This document shows positions 32,819-42,256 of a stretch of DNA of 64,000 bases, piece after piece. The position numbers and the translations under genes were made by a program. Positions within the stretch are counted from its first letter, which is position 1; each line of letters starts with the position of its first letter. The notes beneath the pieces were generated by a model. That model saw nothing but the letters and a program-made list of their open reading frames with translations. It searched no databases and was not told where the DNA came from. Source of the stretch: an uncultured Duncaniella sp. (GTDB lineage: Bacteria > Bacteroidota > Bacteroidia > Bacteroidales > Muribaculaceae); the NCBI RefSeq assembly GCF_910578445.1, contig NZ_CAJTQC010000003.1, positions 1 through 64,000 on the forward strand, written 5' to 3'.

Positions 32819-35482
32819 ATGCGTTTTAAATTCATCACTTTCCTGCTCCTGCTCTCGTCACTCTCCATATCATTCGGCGTTTCGGCGCAGGCCACGACGG
32901 ATACGATTTACAATCCAACCATACATTTCACCGGTCTGCCAAAGACATATGAAATAGCCGATATTCAGGTCAAAGGTGCTGATAACTATGAAGATTACAT
33001 AGTCATCGGCTACACCGGACTTAAAAAGGGCGATCTCATCACGATTCCCGGTCCGGATGTCACTGATGCGACAAAGCGTCTGTGGCGTCAAGGCCTGTTC
33101 TCCAAAATTCAGATAACAGTCGACAAGGTCGTGGGAAACAAGGCTTATCTAACGCTTAACCTGCGCCAGCAGCCGCGTATCGGCTCGATTACTTATCATG
33201 GAGTGAAAAAGGGTGAGCAGCAGGATCTCGATGAGGCTCTGCAGCTCCGCAAAGGAAACCAGATTACCCAGAACATTGTCAACCGTGCCGAGCAGATTAT
33301 CTCGAAATACTATGGCAACAAGGGTTTTGGCAACGCGACTGTCAAAATCAACCTGACCGACGACCTCTCACATCCCAACGAAGTGCTTGTCGATATCAAT
33401 GTCAACAAGAATGACAAGGTGAAGGTCCACAAGATTTATATCGACGGTAATGAGGTGATGAGCGACAACCAGTTGCAGCGCGTCATGAAAAAGACTAACG
33501 AAAAGGGTAAGCTTCTGAATCTTTTCCGTCAGAAAAAATTTGTCGAGAGCGACTATGAGGATGACCTTGAACGTATCATCCAGAAATATAATGAAAAAGG
33601 CTATCGTGATGCCGCGATACTTTCCGACTCTGTAGTTCCGTTTGACGAAAAGACAGTCGATGTCTACATCTCACTTGACGAAGGTAAGAAGTATTACATC
33701 AACGATATTTCATGGGTCGGCAATACCATCTACTCGACCGACCTTCTTTCCAACGTGCTCGGAATGGAGAAGGGCGATGTGTACAATCAGAAACTTCTGA
33801 AGAAGCGTACATCGGAAGATGATGACGCGATTGCCAACTACTATATGAACAACGGTTATCTCTTCTTCGACCTCACTCCGATTGAAAAGAATGTCAACGG
33901 TGACTCGATTGATATTGAGATGAGAATAACCGAAGGTCCGCAGGCGCGCATCAACAATGTCATCATCAACGGTAACGACCGTCTGTATGAAAAGGTGATC
34001 CGTCGCGAACTCTATGTCAAGCCCGGAGAGCTGTTCAATAAGGAAGACCTCATGCGCTCGGCGCGTGAAATCGCACAGACAGGCCATTTCGACCCTGAAA
34101 ATATGGACATTCGTCCTGAGCCAAATCAGGAGGACGGTACTGTCGACATCCTTTTCAACCTTGAATCGAAGTCAAACGACCAGTTCGAATTCTCTATGGG
34201 CTGGGGTCAGACCGGTGTCATCGGTAAGGTAGCGATCAAGTTTACAAACTTCTCGATCAAGAATCTCTTCTACCCCAACAGTTATAAAGGTCTTGTCCCG
34301 CAGGGCGACGGTCAGCAGCTCACGATTTCTGCCCAGACAAATGCCCGCTATTATCAGGCATACAGCATATCGTTCCTTGACCCGTGGTTTGGAGGCAAGC
34401 GCCCGAACTCACTTTCTGTCTCGGCCTACTATAGCCGTCAGACAGGTGTCAACTCATCGTACTACAACCGTAGCTACATGAACAGCTACATGTATCCCTA
34501 CAGCGGACTCTATAACTCGGGCTACGGATATAACGACTATTATCAGAATTCTTACGAAAACGCCTACGACCCCAACAAGTTCCTCCAGATGCTTGGTGTT
34601 TCTGTCGGATTCGGAAAGCGTCTCAACTGGCCTGACAACTATTTCACATTCCAGGCCGAACTCGGCTACAACTGGTATTTCCTTAAGAACTGGGAATATC
34701 TTTTCGATATGCAGAACGGTACGTCAAATTCACTTACGCTTGGCCTGACACTTGCGCGTAACTCTACCGACAACCCGCTCTACACACGCCGTGGCTCTAA
34801 CTTCTCGATTAACCTCCAGCTCACTCCTCCGGCTTCACTCTTCGGCAAAAAGAACTGGAAGCAGCTGTCGGAAATTGCGAAGAGCACCAATACCGACACC
34901 TATACGACCACTCAGATTGAGAATGCCCGCAAGGAACTTTATCGCTGGATTGAATACTGGAAATTGCGTTTCAAATCGCGCACCTACACTCCGCTTACCA
35001 ATCCTGACGGTAAATACACCCTCGTGTTCATGACACGTGCCGACCTTGGTCTTCTCGGCAGCTACAATAAGAATCTCAAATCTCCGTTCGAAACATTCTA
35101 TGTGGGTGGCGACGGTATGTCGGGATCCTATACATACGCACAGGAGACTATCGCACTCCGCGGCTATGACAACGGACAGCTTACTCCCTACTACCGTGGA
35201 GGCGGTTATGCCTACACCCGTTTCGGAATGGAACTTCACTTCCCCTTCATGCTCCAGCCGACGACAACAATCTATGGTCTGACATTCATCGAAGGCGGTA
35301 ACGCTTGGAATTCTGTCAAGAACTTCTCTCCGTTCGACCTCAAGCGCAGTGCCGGAGCCGGTATCCGTATCTATCTCCCGATGATTGGTATGATGGGTAT
35401 CGACTGGGCCTACGGTTTTGACCGCGTCTACGGCACTAAGGGTGGCTCGCACTTCCATTTCATTCTCGGTCAGGAATTCTAA
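32819..35482 (+). CDS. bamA: Outer membrane assembly factor BamA
   Basis: BamA is the central part of the complex that inserts beta-barrel proteins in the outer membrane. The 887-residue protein has a signal peptide (about 1-23), five POTRA repeats (about 40-455, with markers such as RIGSITYHGVKKGE, VHKIYIDGNEVM, YINDISWVGNTIYS, INNVIINGNDRLYEKVIRRELYVKPGELFNKEDL), and a C-terminal barrel ending in HFHFILGQEF with the expected final Phe. Residues about 541-585 of the barrel hold a Tyr/Asn/Ser-rich stretch that is likely an extended surface loop. It lies 32 bases after uppS and is followed by two skp-type chaperone genes, the common Bacteroidales order. Confidence 0.96.
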   Translation: MRFKFITFLLLLSSLSISFGVSAQATTDTIYNPTIHFTGLPKTYEIADIQVKGADNYEDYIVIGYTGLKKGDLITIPGPDVTDATKRLWRQGLFSKIQITVDKVVGNKAYLTLNLRQQPRIGSITYHGVKKGEQQDLDEALQLRKGNQITQNIVNRAEQIISKYYGNKGFGNATVKINLTDDLSHPNEVLVDINVNKNDKVKVHKIYIDGNEVMSDNQLQRVMKKTNEKGKLLNLFRQKKFVESDYEDDLERIIQKYNEKGYRDAAILSDSVVPFDEKTVDVYISLDEGKKYYINDISWVGNTIYSTDLLSNVLGMEKGDVYNQKLLKKRTSEDDDAIANYYMNNGYLFFDLTPIEKNVNGDSIDIEMRITEGPQARINNVIINGNDRLYEKVIRRELYVKPGELFNKEDLMRSAREIAQTGHFDPENMDIRPEPNQEDGTVDILFNLESKSNDQFEFSMGWGQTGVIGKVAIKFTNFSIKNLFYPNSYKGLVPQGDGQQLTISAQTNARYYQAYSISFLDPWFGGKRPNSLSVSAYYSRQTGVNSSYYNRSYMNSYMYPYSGLYNSGYGYNDYYQNSYENAYDPNKFLQMLGVSVGFGKRLNWPDNYFTFQAELGYNWYFLKNWEYLFDMQNGTSNSLTLGLTLARNSTDNPLYTRRGSNFSINLQLTPPASLFGKKNWKQLSEIAKSTNTDTYTTTQIENARKELYRWIEYWKLRFKSRTYTPLTNPDGKYTLVFMTRADLGLLGSYNKNLKSPFETFYVGGDGMSGSYTYAQETIALRGYDNGQLTPYYRGGGYAYTRFGMELHFPFMLQPTTTIYGLTFIEGGNAWNSVKNFSPFDLKRSAGAGIRIYLPMIGMMGIDWAYGFDRVYGTKGGSHFHFILGQEF

Positions 35483-35594
35483 TCCCCCCCGACAGAGCTA
35501 ACTGAAACAACGATTTTACAGCAAATTAAACTTTTCACCCGCTGGTGCGTCTATATTATATCAACATTCCTCAATTATTTAACACCGCCAAGGT

Positions 35595-36110
35595 ATGAAA
35601 AAGATTTTCCTGACATTAGCACTTGTGCTTGCATGCTTCGCAGGGGCATCCGCGCAAAAGTTCGCGTTGGTCGATATGGACTACATCCTGTCGAATGTCC
35701 CCGCCTATGAAATGGCCAACGAGCAGCTCAACCAGATTTCCCAGAGATGGCAGAAAGAGGTCGAATCCGTGGCCAAGGAAGCCGAGACACTTTATAAGAA
35801 TTATCAGAATGAAATGGTCTTTCTGACCGACGAACAGAAGAAGAAAAAAGAAGCAGAAATCGTCGGGAAGGAAAAGCAGGCTGCCGAACTGCGCCAGAAA
35901 TACTTCGGTCCTGACGGCGAGCTCTACAAAAAGCGTCAGACGCTGATGAAGCCGATTCAGGACGATGTGTACAATGCCGTCAAGAAAGTGTCGGAAGAAC
36001 GCGGCTACCAGTGTATTTTTGACCGTGCATCATCCGCGGATATAATATTTGCCTCTCCACGAATCGACGTTTCTAACGAGGTGCTTGAAAAGTTAGGTTA
36101 TTCCAAATAA
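35595..36110 (+). CDS. OmpH/Skp family periplasmic chaperone (first copy)
   Basis: The 171-residue protein has a signal peptide (residues 1-20, ending ASA) and then KFALVDMDYILSNVPAYEMANEQLNQ, a long charged coiled coil (about 40-105), and a C-terminal beta-rich cap with ERGYQCIFDRASSADIIFASPRIDVSNEVLEKLGY. This is the OmpH/Skp layout, a trimer with tentacles that holds unfolded outer-membrane proteins. It follows bamA, consistent with a joint role in outer-membrane assembly. Confidence 0.93.
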   Translation: MKKIFLTLALVLACFAGASAQKFALVDMDYILSNVPAYEMANEQLNQISQRWQKEVESVAKEAETLYKNYQNEMVFLTDEQKKKKEAEIVGKEKQAAELRQKYFGPDGELYKKRQTLMKPIQDDVYNAVKKVSEERGYQCIFDRASSADIIFASPRIDVSNEVLEKLGYSK

Positions 36111-36116
36111 AATCCC

Positions 36117-36124
36117 TATCTTTG
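36117..36124 (+). promoter_or_regulatory. -7 box before the second ompH gene
   Basis: TATCTTTG matches the consensus and lies in the 111 bases between the two skp-type genes. A -33 element at normal spacing is not seen. Confidence 0.45.
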
Positions 36125-36221
36125 CACTGCTTCGGAAATCAGTGTCGTATTTCTGGCTATACAGCGGTAAAACAATTCAGACAAACGATATAATTAAAAA
36201 ATAAAACTTCACAATACAACG

Positions 36222-36716
36222 ATGATCAAAAGACTTTTGCTCGCAATCATGATTGCGTTTCCCATGAGCCTATTCGCTCAGAAATTTGGTGTTATCAACA
36301 CTAACGAGCTCATGACTTCTCTTCCGGAAATGAAGTCTGTTCAGGAACAGATGGAAGCCGCTACCAAGAAATACGAAGACGAATTCACCAAACTTCAGGA
36401 AGAATTCAACAAGAAATTCCAGGAATTCCAGGCTCTTGAGGCCACTACCCCCGAAACCATCAAGGAGCGTCGCACTCAGGAACTTCAGGAAATCGACACC
36501 AAGATTCAGCGCTTCCGTGAGACTGCCCAGCAGGATCTCCAGCGTCAGAACCAGCAGCTTCTCGCTCCTATACAGGAAAAGGTCATGAAGGCAATCCAGA
36601 GCGTAGGCGCAGAAGGTAAGTACACCTTTATTTTCGAAAACGGCATGTCGCTTTACACCGGAGTTGATGTAACTGACGTCACTCCTCTCGTGAAGACCGC
36701 CCTCGGAATTAAATAA
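36222..36716 (+). CDS. OmpH/Skp family periplasmic chaperone (second copy)
   Basis: The 164-residue protein has a signal peptide (residues 1-19, ending FAQ), KFGVINTNELMTSLPEMKSVQEQMEAATKKYEDEF, a coiled coil rich in Glu, Gln and Lys (about 40-125), and a cap GKYTFIFENGMSLYTGVDVTDVTPLVKTALGIK. It is the same family as the gene just upstream but clearly diverged from it, so the pair is an old duplication. A separate -7 box suggests it can be expressed alone. A terminator follows. Confidence 0.93.
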   Translation: MIKRLLLAIMIAFPMSLFAQKFGVINTNELMTSLPEMKSVQEQMEAATKKYEDEFTKLQEEFNKKFQEFQALEATTPETIKERRTQELQEIDTKIQRFRETAQQDLQRQNQQLLAPIQEKVMKAIQSVGAEGKYTFIFENGMSLYTGVDVTDVTPLVKTALGIK

Positions 36717-36767
36717 GCCATTACGGCTTGCGATTAACTGATTGAAAAGAATCAATCACATATACCC

Positions 36768-36808
36768 GTCCGCCATGCCGTCCGCACCAAGCGGATTGCA
36801 TGGCGGAC
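36768..36808 (+). terminator. Terminator-like hairpin after the second ompH gene
   Basis: GTCCGCCATG (36768-36777) pairs with CATGGCGGAC (36799-36808), with a further CCGTCCGC/GCGGAT stem inside. The T-run after it is weak (GTTGTTAAAA). Confidence 0.6.
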
Positions 36809-36873
36809 GTTGTTAAAAGCATACTCTTTATATAACCATACCCCAATCATAACCCGCCAATACAGTCACAGCT

Positions 36874-38790
36874 ATGTTACGCATCAAACGCATGGACATC
36901 TTCATTCTTCAGAGCTTTGTTCCTCTGTTCATGATGACGTTCTGCATCTGTCTATTCATAGTGCTCATGCAATTCCTGTGGCGTTACATTGACGAACTTG
37001 TCGGCAAGGGCCTTGGTGTGGATGTCATAGGTGAACTGTTCTTCTATGCCGCACTGACCATGATTCCGATGGCTCTTCCGCTCGCCATACTTCTCGCCTC
37101 GCTTATGACTTTCGGTAATCTCGGCGAGCAGTTTGAACTTACAGCCATGAAGGCGTCGGGGATTTCGCTCCTCCGCACCATGGCTCCGCTTATCGTGCTG
37201 ATGGTCTGCATTGCCACCGGCGCGTTCTTTTTTCAAAACAACGTGCTTCCGGTTGCTCAGACAAAGATGTGGACTCTGCTCTATTCCATGCGGCAGAAAT
37301 CGCCGGAGCTTGAAATCCCGGAGGGTGTGTTCTACGACCAGATTCCCGGCTACAATCTGTTTGTGCAGGAGAAAAACCGTGAGACTGGCGTGCTCTACGA
37401 GGTGATGATCTACGACGTGTCAAAAGGTTTTGAAAACTCGTCAATAATTCTTGCTGACTCCGGAAAAATGTCGATAACCCCCGATAAGACCCACCTGTTT
37501 CTTCATCTCTGGCACGGCGAGTCGTTTGAAAACCTCAAGGATGCCGGGGCCGGCAATATGAAGAATGTGCCTTATCGCCGTGAGTCGTTTGCAGAGAAGG
37601 AAATCATGCTGAAGTTCGATTCCAATTTCAACCGTATGGACGAGCAGGGAATGCGCAACCAGTATGTCGGCAAGAACATGGCCGAGTTGCAGGCGACAAT
37701 TGACTCTGTGGGCGCACGCGTCGACTCGCTTGGCTCATCCTATGGCACAGCGCTCAGGGAATATCCATATATGGGCATACATGCCTATCAGACCCGGGTC
37801 GACAGCGGCAAGACCGTCAAGACACGCAGGCCTGATGTGGCGATTGCGAAACCGGTCAACGTCGACTCTGTTCTGCGTGGTTCGTCGTCAGGTGTAAGGC
37901 TCAGTTATCTGACCCAAGGTCTGGCCAAGGCTCAGCGAATGCGTCAGGAATATGAGTACAAGAGCATCGCAATGGCCGATGACCTTAAAACAATGAGACG
38001 TCACGCCATAGAGCTGCAAAAGAAGTTCACGCTTTCGTTTGCCTGCATAATATTCTTCTTTATCGGTGCTCCGCTGGGCGCTATCATCCGCAAAGGCGGC
38101 CTCGGAACTCCGCTTGTCATCTCCGTGTTCCTGTTCATATTCTACTATATTATCGACAACATGGGTTATAAGCTTGCGCGTGACGGTAAATGGGAAGTTT
38201 GGGAAGGAATGTGGCTGAGTGCTGCTGTCCTTCTGCCGATGGGCGTATTCTTCACATATAAGGCTGTCAATGACTCGGCTGTGTTCAACAAGGATGCCTA
38301 TCTGAATTTCTTCCGTAAATTCTTTGGCGTGAGCGAGGTGCGTCATGTCGAGATGAAGGAGCTTGTGATGGAAGATGTCGACCCGGTAGTGGCGGTGCAG
38401 CGAATGGAGGCACTGAAACTTGAGGTGGCGGCATATCTTCAGAAAAATCCAGCCCGGCAGGGCTATCGTGATTATTGGCTTCACGGCTATGACCGCGACG
38501 AGCTCCACCGTCTTCGCGATACGATTGAAAACAACGTCGAGTATCTCTCCAATTCCAGAGAGAAGATGGTTGTGCTTAAGCTGATGGATTTACCTGTGTT
38601 GAGAAGCCTGTGGTTTCAGCAGCCATCGACAAAAGCTTGGCTTTCGTGGACGATGATGGCTCTGTTCCCGGTCGGGTTGCCCGTCTGGTTCTATGGCCGT
38701 AAAACCCAGCTCAGGCTGCGCGACGAACTGGCCACGGTCTCAAAGGTGGCCGACCAGCTCATCGAACTTATAGCTCCGAAAATAGACTGA
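36874..38790 (+). CDS. LptF/LptG-type permease, long form
   Basis: The 638-residue protein belongs to the YjgP/YjgQ family, the membrane part of the ABC machine that pulls lipopolysaccharide from the inner membrane. Three N-terminal helices (about 9-115: FILQSFVPLFMMTFCICLFIVLMQFLWRYID, then LTMIPMALPLAILLASLMTFG and LLRTMAPLIVLMVCIATGAFF) are followed by a periplasmic domain, then FTLSFACIIFFFIGAPLGAIIRKGG and further helices. It continues with a cytosolic-looking part of about 150 residues (480-610) that is not found in the usual protein of roughly 360 residues. Whether it acts as LptF or LptG cannot be told; a shorter paralogue lies at 46504. Confidence 0.88.
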   Translation: MLRIKRMDIFILQSFVPLFMMTFCICLFIVLMQFLWRYIDELVGKGLGVDVIGELFFYAALTMIPMALPLAILLASLMTFGNLGEQFELTAMKASGISLLRTMAPLIVLMVCIATGAFFFQNNVLPVAQTKMWTLLYSMRQKSPELEIPEGVFYDQIPGYNLFVQEKNRETGVLYEVMIYDVSKGFENSSIILADSGKMSITPDKTHLFLHLWHGESFENLKDAGAGNMKNVPYRRESFAEKEIMLKFDSNFNRMDEQGMRNQYVGKNMAELQATIDSVGARVDSLGSSYGTALREYPYMGIHAYQTRVDSGKTVKTRRPDVAIAKPVNVDSVLRGSSSGVRLSYLTQGLAKAQRMRQEYEYKSIAMADDLKTMRRHAIELQKKFTLSFACIIFFFIGAPLGAIIRKGGLGTPLVISVFLFIFYYIIDNMGYKLARDGKWEVWEGMWLSAAVLLPMGVFFTYKAVNDSAVFNKDAYLNFFRKFFGVSEVRHVEMKELVMEDVDPVVAVQRMEALKLEVAAYLQKNPARQGYRDYWLHGYDRDELHRLRDTIENNVEYLSNSREKMVVLKLMDLPVLRSLWFQQPSTKAWLSWTMMALFPVGLPVWFYGRKTQLRLRDELATVSKVADQLIELIAPKID

Positions 38791-38837
38791 CTCCAGTTGC
38801 CAAATAAATTTCAACCTGTTGAAAAACCTCCTAAACG

Positions 38838-40079
38838 ATGGAAAATAATATAAAGTTAGATACAATTGAAGAGGCTCTCGCTGATTTCCGCGAAGGCAAA
38901 TTCGTGATTGTGGTCGATGACGAGGACCGCGAAAACGAGGGCGATTTGATTATCGCTGCCGAGAAAGTCACCCCTGAAGCTGTGAACTTCATGATAACCC
39001 ATGCGCGCGGTGAGCTTTGTGCTCCCGTGACCATTTCACGTTGCAAGGAGCTTGGTCTGCAGCATCAGGTTCAGGACAACACCTCGATGCTCGGCACTCC
39101 GTTCACAGTGACTGTCGATTTGCTTCCGGGCTGTACGACCGGCGTGTCGGCCCACGACAGGGCTGCGACCATACGCGCTCTTGCCGACCGCTCGGTGACT
39201 CCCGATATGTTCGGACGTCCCGGACACGTGCATCCGCTCTATGCACAGGATGCGGGTGTGTTACGCCGTGCCGGCCACACCGAGGCTGCAATTGACCTTG
39301 CAAGACTGTCGGGCATGTATCCGGCAGCTTCGCTCATCGAAATTCTCAATGAGGACGGCACAATGGCACGTCTGCCTCAGTTGCGCCGTAAAGCTGACGA
39401 ATGGGGGCTGAAACTGGTGTCCATCCGCGACCTTATCGCCTACCGTCTGCGCACCGAATCGCTCGTCGAGGAAGGTGTGGAGGTCGATATGCCTACCGCC
39501 TACGGACATTTCCGTCTCATCCCATTCCGCCAGAAGAGCAACGGGCTTGAACACATAGCTCTGATCAAGGGCGATGTCAGCGGCGACGATGCCGTGCTTG
39601 TGCGTGTGCATTCCTCATGTGCGACTGGCGACATCTTCGGGTCGATGCGTTGCGACTGTGGCGAACAGCTTCACAAAGCGATGGAGCTTATCGAGAAGGA
39701 AGGCCGCGGTGCTATCGTCTATCTTAACCAAGAGGGCCGAGGCATAGGACTGATGGAGAAAATCAAGGCTTATAAACTTCAGGAAGAGGGCCTCGACACG
39801 GTGGACGCGAATCTGCATCTCGGCCACAAGGCCGACGAGCGCGATTATGGTGTAGGTGCATCAATTCTCAACCTTCTCGGCATACGTAAGATGCGGCTCA
39901 TCACCAACAATCCTGTCAAGCGTATCGGTCTTGAGGGCTATGGGCTCGAAGTTGTCGATAATGTCGGTATTGAAATCGCCCCGAACCGCTACAATCTCCG
40001 CTACATGCTCACCAAGCAGCAGCGCATGGGGCATAATCTTCACATGAACGACACCACTGACCCGAATAAGGAGATATGA
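38838..40079 (+). CDS. ribBA: Bifunctional DHBP synthase and GTP cyclohydrolase II
   Basis: The enzyme makes both starting compounds of riboflavin. Residues about 1-205 are the 3,4-dihydroxy-2-butanone 4-phosphate synthase (VVDDEDRENEGDLIIAAEKVTPEAVNFMITHARGELCAP and GHVHPL). Residues about 210-400 are GTP cyclohydrolase II, with Zn-binding cysteines in HSSCATGDIFGSMRCDCGEQL and the QEGRGIGL motif. The 413-residue length is normal for the fused form. No FMN riboswitch is visible upstream. A strong terminator separates it from the convergent crcB. Confidence 0.97.
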   Translation: MENNIKLDTIEEALADFREGKFVIVVDDEDRENEGDLIIAAEKVTPEAVNFMITHARGELCAPVTISRCKELGLQHQVQDNTSMLGTPFTVTVDLLPGCTTGVSAHDRAATIRALADRSVTPDMFGRPGHVHPLYAQDAGVLRRAGHTEAAIDLARLSGMYPAASLIEILNEDGTMARLPQLRRKADEWGLKLVSIRDLIAYRLRTESLVEEGVEVDMPTAYGHFRLIPFRQKSNGLEHIALIKGDVSGDDAVLVRVHSSCATGDIFGSMRCDCGEQLHKAMELIEKEGRGAIVYLNQEGRGIGLMEKIKAYKLQEEGLDTVDANLHLGHKADERDYGVGASILNLLGIRKMRLITNNPVKRIGLEGYGLEVVDNVGIEIAPNRYNLRYMLTKQQRMGHNLHMNDTTDPNKEI

Positions 40080-40102
40080 TATAGTACGAATCGTATAATA
40101 TG

Positions 40103-40162
40103 AAACATAACGCTGCCACGCGTGTCCGAATCGTCTTCGGTATGTGTGGCAGCGTTATGTTT
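40103..40162. terminator. Bidirectional terminator between ribBA and crcB
   Basis: The 17-base arms 40103-40119 and 40146-40162 are perfectly complementary, with TTTTT following on the plus strand. Confidence 0.9.
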
Positions 40163-40182
40163 TTCTGTTCCGTCGGGAAATG

Positions 40183-40563
40183 TCAGAGAGTCCGGGCTAT
40201 CCAGTGTCCGGCATACGCGAGAAGAAGTCCTACAGTGAAACTTGCTCCCGCATAAAGCGCGAGAGCTGGAAATTCCGACGAATCGAAAAGCATGTAGTTT
40301 TCGTGAATGAATGTGGAAAAGGTTGTGAATCCTCCGCAAAACCCTACCGTAAGGAATATTTTCATGTCCTGCGGGATATTTGCGCCTCGGTCTACAGCAC
40401 CGTATATCAGCCCGATAATAAGGCAACCGACCACATTTACTGCAAACGTCCCCCAAGGAAACAATGTCGCCCCGAACAGCGATTGCACCCATCGCCCGAC
40501 AAGATAGCGGGCCACACCGCCGAGGCCGCTTCCGGCTGCTATAAACAGGATGGTTTTCAGCAT
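40183..40563 (-). CDS. crcB: Fluoride exporter CrcB/Fluc
   Basis: The 126-residue protein has four membrane helices and the Fluc signatures GSGLGGVARYLVGRW, PWGTFAVNVVGCLIIG and GFCGGFTTFSTF. Such proteins form dual-topology fluoride channels. It starts 25 bases after the ATPase gene of a metal transporter and appears to be in the same operon. No fluoride riboswitch fits in that gap, so it would be expressed with metal uptake and not in response to fluoride, unless an internal promoter was missed. Confidence 0.93.
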   Translation of the reverse strand: MLKTILFIAAGSGLGGVARYLVGRWVQSLFGATLFPWGTFAVNVVGCLIIGLIYGAVDRGANIPQDMKIFLTVGFCGGFTTFSTFIHENYMLFDSSEFPALALYAGASFTVGLLLAYAGHWIARTL

Positions 40564-40587
40564 ATCGACATCAGTTATTCACCCGGT

Positions 40588-41280
40588 TCAGTCATCACAG
40601 TCATAGTGTACGTGGTGGTGTGCGGAGTGGCATTCGGTCAGCGTATGGTCGATGATGAGATGGCGGTTGGCCATTCCGGCTATGGTCGACATTTCGTGTG
40701 ACACAAGCAGTAGGGTAGTGGTTTTTGCGAGTTCGGCCACGAGGTCGTAGATATAGTGTTCGAAACGTTTGTCGACATAGCTCAGCGGTTCGTCGAGCAC
40801 GAGCAGTTTCGGACGCGAGATGATGGCACGTCCGAGCAGGGCACGTTGCAGCTGTCCGCCCGACAGGTTGCCGATGCTTGCCTTGGCATGGCTGTCGAGT
40901 CCCATAAGGCGTGTTGTTTCTTCGACCCGGCTCTTTACTTCTTGGGCCGGCAGGTGTTCTCCGATGAGGCCTGAGGCTATCACTTCCTCGACATTGATCG
41001 GGAAACGTGAGTCAATCAGATTCTTTTGCGGAAGATAGCCGATTGAAAGTTCGTCGGCCGGTTTGCCGTCGCGATAATATGTAACACTTCCTTCCGTCGG
41101 TTTCAGCAATTTGAGGAGTATGCGGAGCAGGGTGGTCTTTCCTCCGCCGTTAGGGCCTGTTATGGCAATGAAATCGCCTTGACGGACATCGAAATTGATG
41201 TCGGTCAAGGCTGTTTTACCTTCCCATCGCTTGGATATGTCGCGCAGGGATATGATTATCTCGTTTCCGTTTGGTTTCAT
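40588..41280 (-). CDS. Metal ABC transporter, ATP-binding protein
   Basis: The 230-residue protein has a Walker A (GPNGGGKTTLL), the LSGGQLQRALLGRA signature, a Walker B (KLLVLDEPLSYVD) and an H-loop (LLLVSHEMS). It resembles ZnuC/MntB-type ATPases of zinc or manganese uptake, and it sits between a matching binding protein and crcB. No permease gene is in the operon. The ATPase starts 27 bases after the binding-protein stop. The C-terminal tail is rich in His and Asp (CHSAHHHVHYDCDD), a likely metal-binding tail. Confidence 0.9.
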   Translation of the reverse strand: MKPNGNEIIISLRDISKRWEGKTALTDINFDVRQGDFIAITGPNGGGKTTLLRILLKLLKPTEGSVTYYRDGKPADELSIGYLPQKNLIDSRFPINVEEVIASGLIGEHLPAQEVKSRVEETTRLMGLDSHAKASIGNLSGGQLQRALLGRAIISRPKLLVLDEPLSYVDKRFEHYIYDLVAELAKTTTLLLVSHEMSTIAGMANRHLIIDHTLTECHSAHHHVHYDCDD

Positions 41281-41307
41281 TGATGAGTCAGGAGTGGATT
41301 TTCATGC

Positions 41308-42201
41308 TTATTCGGCAATACTGTCGGTCGCAGCGATGGCATCGGCGATTGCTGTAATTTCCTTTTCCCAATCGTAGGACAGAGGATTGATGTTGACTTT
41401 TGTTAGACCGAGCTGCGAGCTGAGCGCTTCGGCCTGCCGGCTGTCAAGGTCTTTCTGGTAGAAGAAAATTTGTGCCTTGTGCTCGGCTGCATGGTCGATT
41501 GTCTCTTTCAGTGTGCCCATTGCCACTTCTTTGTTGTCGGCATTGCCTGCGGTAATCTGTTCGAGTCCGTAGTCGCGGGCGAAGTAGCTGAGCGATGGAT
41601 GCCACACCATGAATGCCTCCCCTTTGTGGGGCGCGAGCCTGATTGCCAGTTCATTGTCGAGCGAATCGAGTCTTGCTGCGAAACGGTCGTAGTTGTTGCG
41701 GTAGTAGTCGGCGTTTGAAGGGTCGATTTCGGTCATGGCGATGAGCATGTTCTTGCTGATTATCTTCACGTTTTTGACCGATGTCCATGTGTGCGGGTCA
41801 ATCACGTCGTGTGTGATGCCGCCGTGGCTGTGAGTCCCGGTGACAGGAATCACACCAAGCGAAGTGTTGAATATAGGCAGGTCAGGGTTCTCGCTGTGCA
41901 CTTTGTCGAGGATTGCGGCCTCAAAGCCGATGTTGCCCATGCGCAGGAATCCTATCGACTTTGTGAGGTTGATGATATGGTTGACCGATGGATCAAACGT
42001 CTCCGGATTCGCGCCGTTGGCTATGAGTGTGCGTATCTCCACGCGGTTGCCTGTTATCTGTTCCAGTATATATTTCTGAGGCTCGATGCTGACGGTGACA
42101 ATGGGTGTGTCGTGAGTGGTGGCCGTGCATGCGACCAACAGGCCGAGCCATGCGGCTAAACTGACTATGATGGGAAGGAAAAATATATTATTGGATTTCA
42201 T
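41308..42201 (-). CDS. Metal ABC transporter, substrate-binding lipoprotein (ZnuA-like)
   Basis: The 297-residue protein has a lipoprotein signal with Cys near residue 25 (LLVACTATTHD). It follows the cluster A-1 metal-binding pattern: VSIEPQKYILEQITG, ANPETFDPS in place of the usual PHxxEP start, GTHSHGGITHDVIDPHTW with the short His-rich loop, and MVWHPSLSYFARDYGLE. Zinc or manganese is the likely ligand; the His loop favours zinc. A palindrome lies over its -7 box, which suggests metal-dependent repression. It is the first gene of the operon. Confidence 0.9.
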   Translation of the reverse strand: MKSNNIFFLPIIVSLAAWLGLLVACTATTHDTPIVTVSIEPQKYILEQITGNRVEIRTLIANGANPETFDPSVNHIINLTKSIGFLRMGNIGFEAAILDKVHSENPDLPIFNTSLGVIPVTGTHSHGGITHDVIDPHTWTSVKNVKIISKNMLIAMTEIDPSNADYYRNNYDRFAARLDSLDNELAIRLAPHKGEAFMVWHPSLSYFARDYGLEQITAGNADNKEVAMGTLKETIDHAAEHKAQIFFYQKDLDSRQAEALSSQLGLTKVNINPLSYDWEKEITAIADAIAATDSIAE

Positions 42202-42256
42202 CTTTATTACTTAAAAATTGCCCTTATGTGAGTTATATAACGCTCTTATTGCATAA

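Noticed and set aside
40564..40587. Fluoride riboswitch before crcB
   Set aside because: The gap after the ATPase gene is only 24 bases, too short for the known element.
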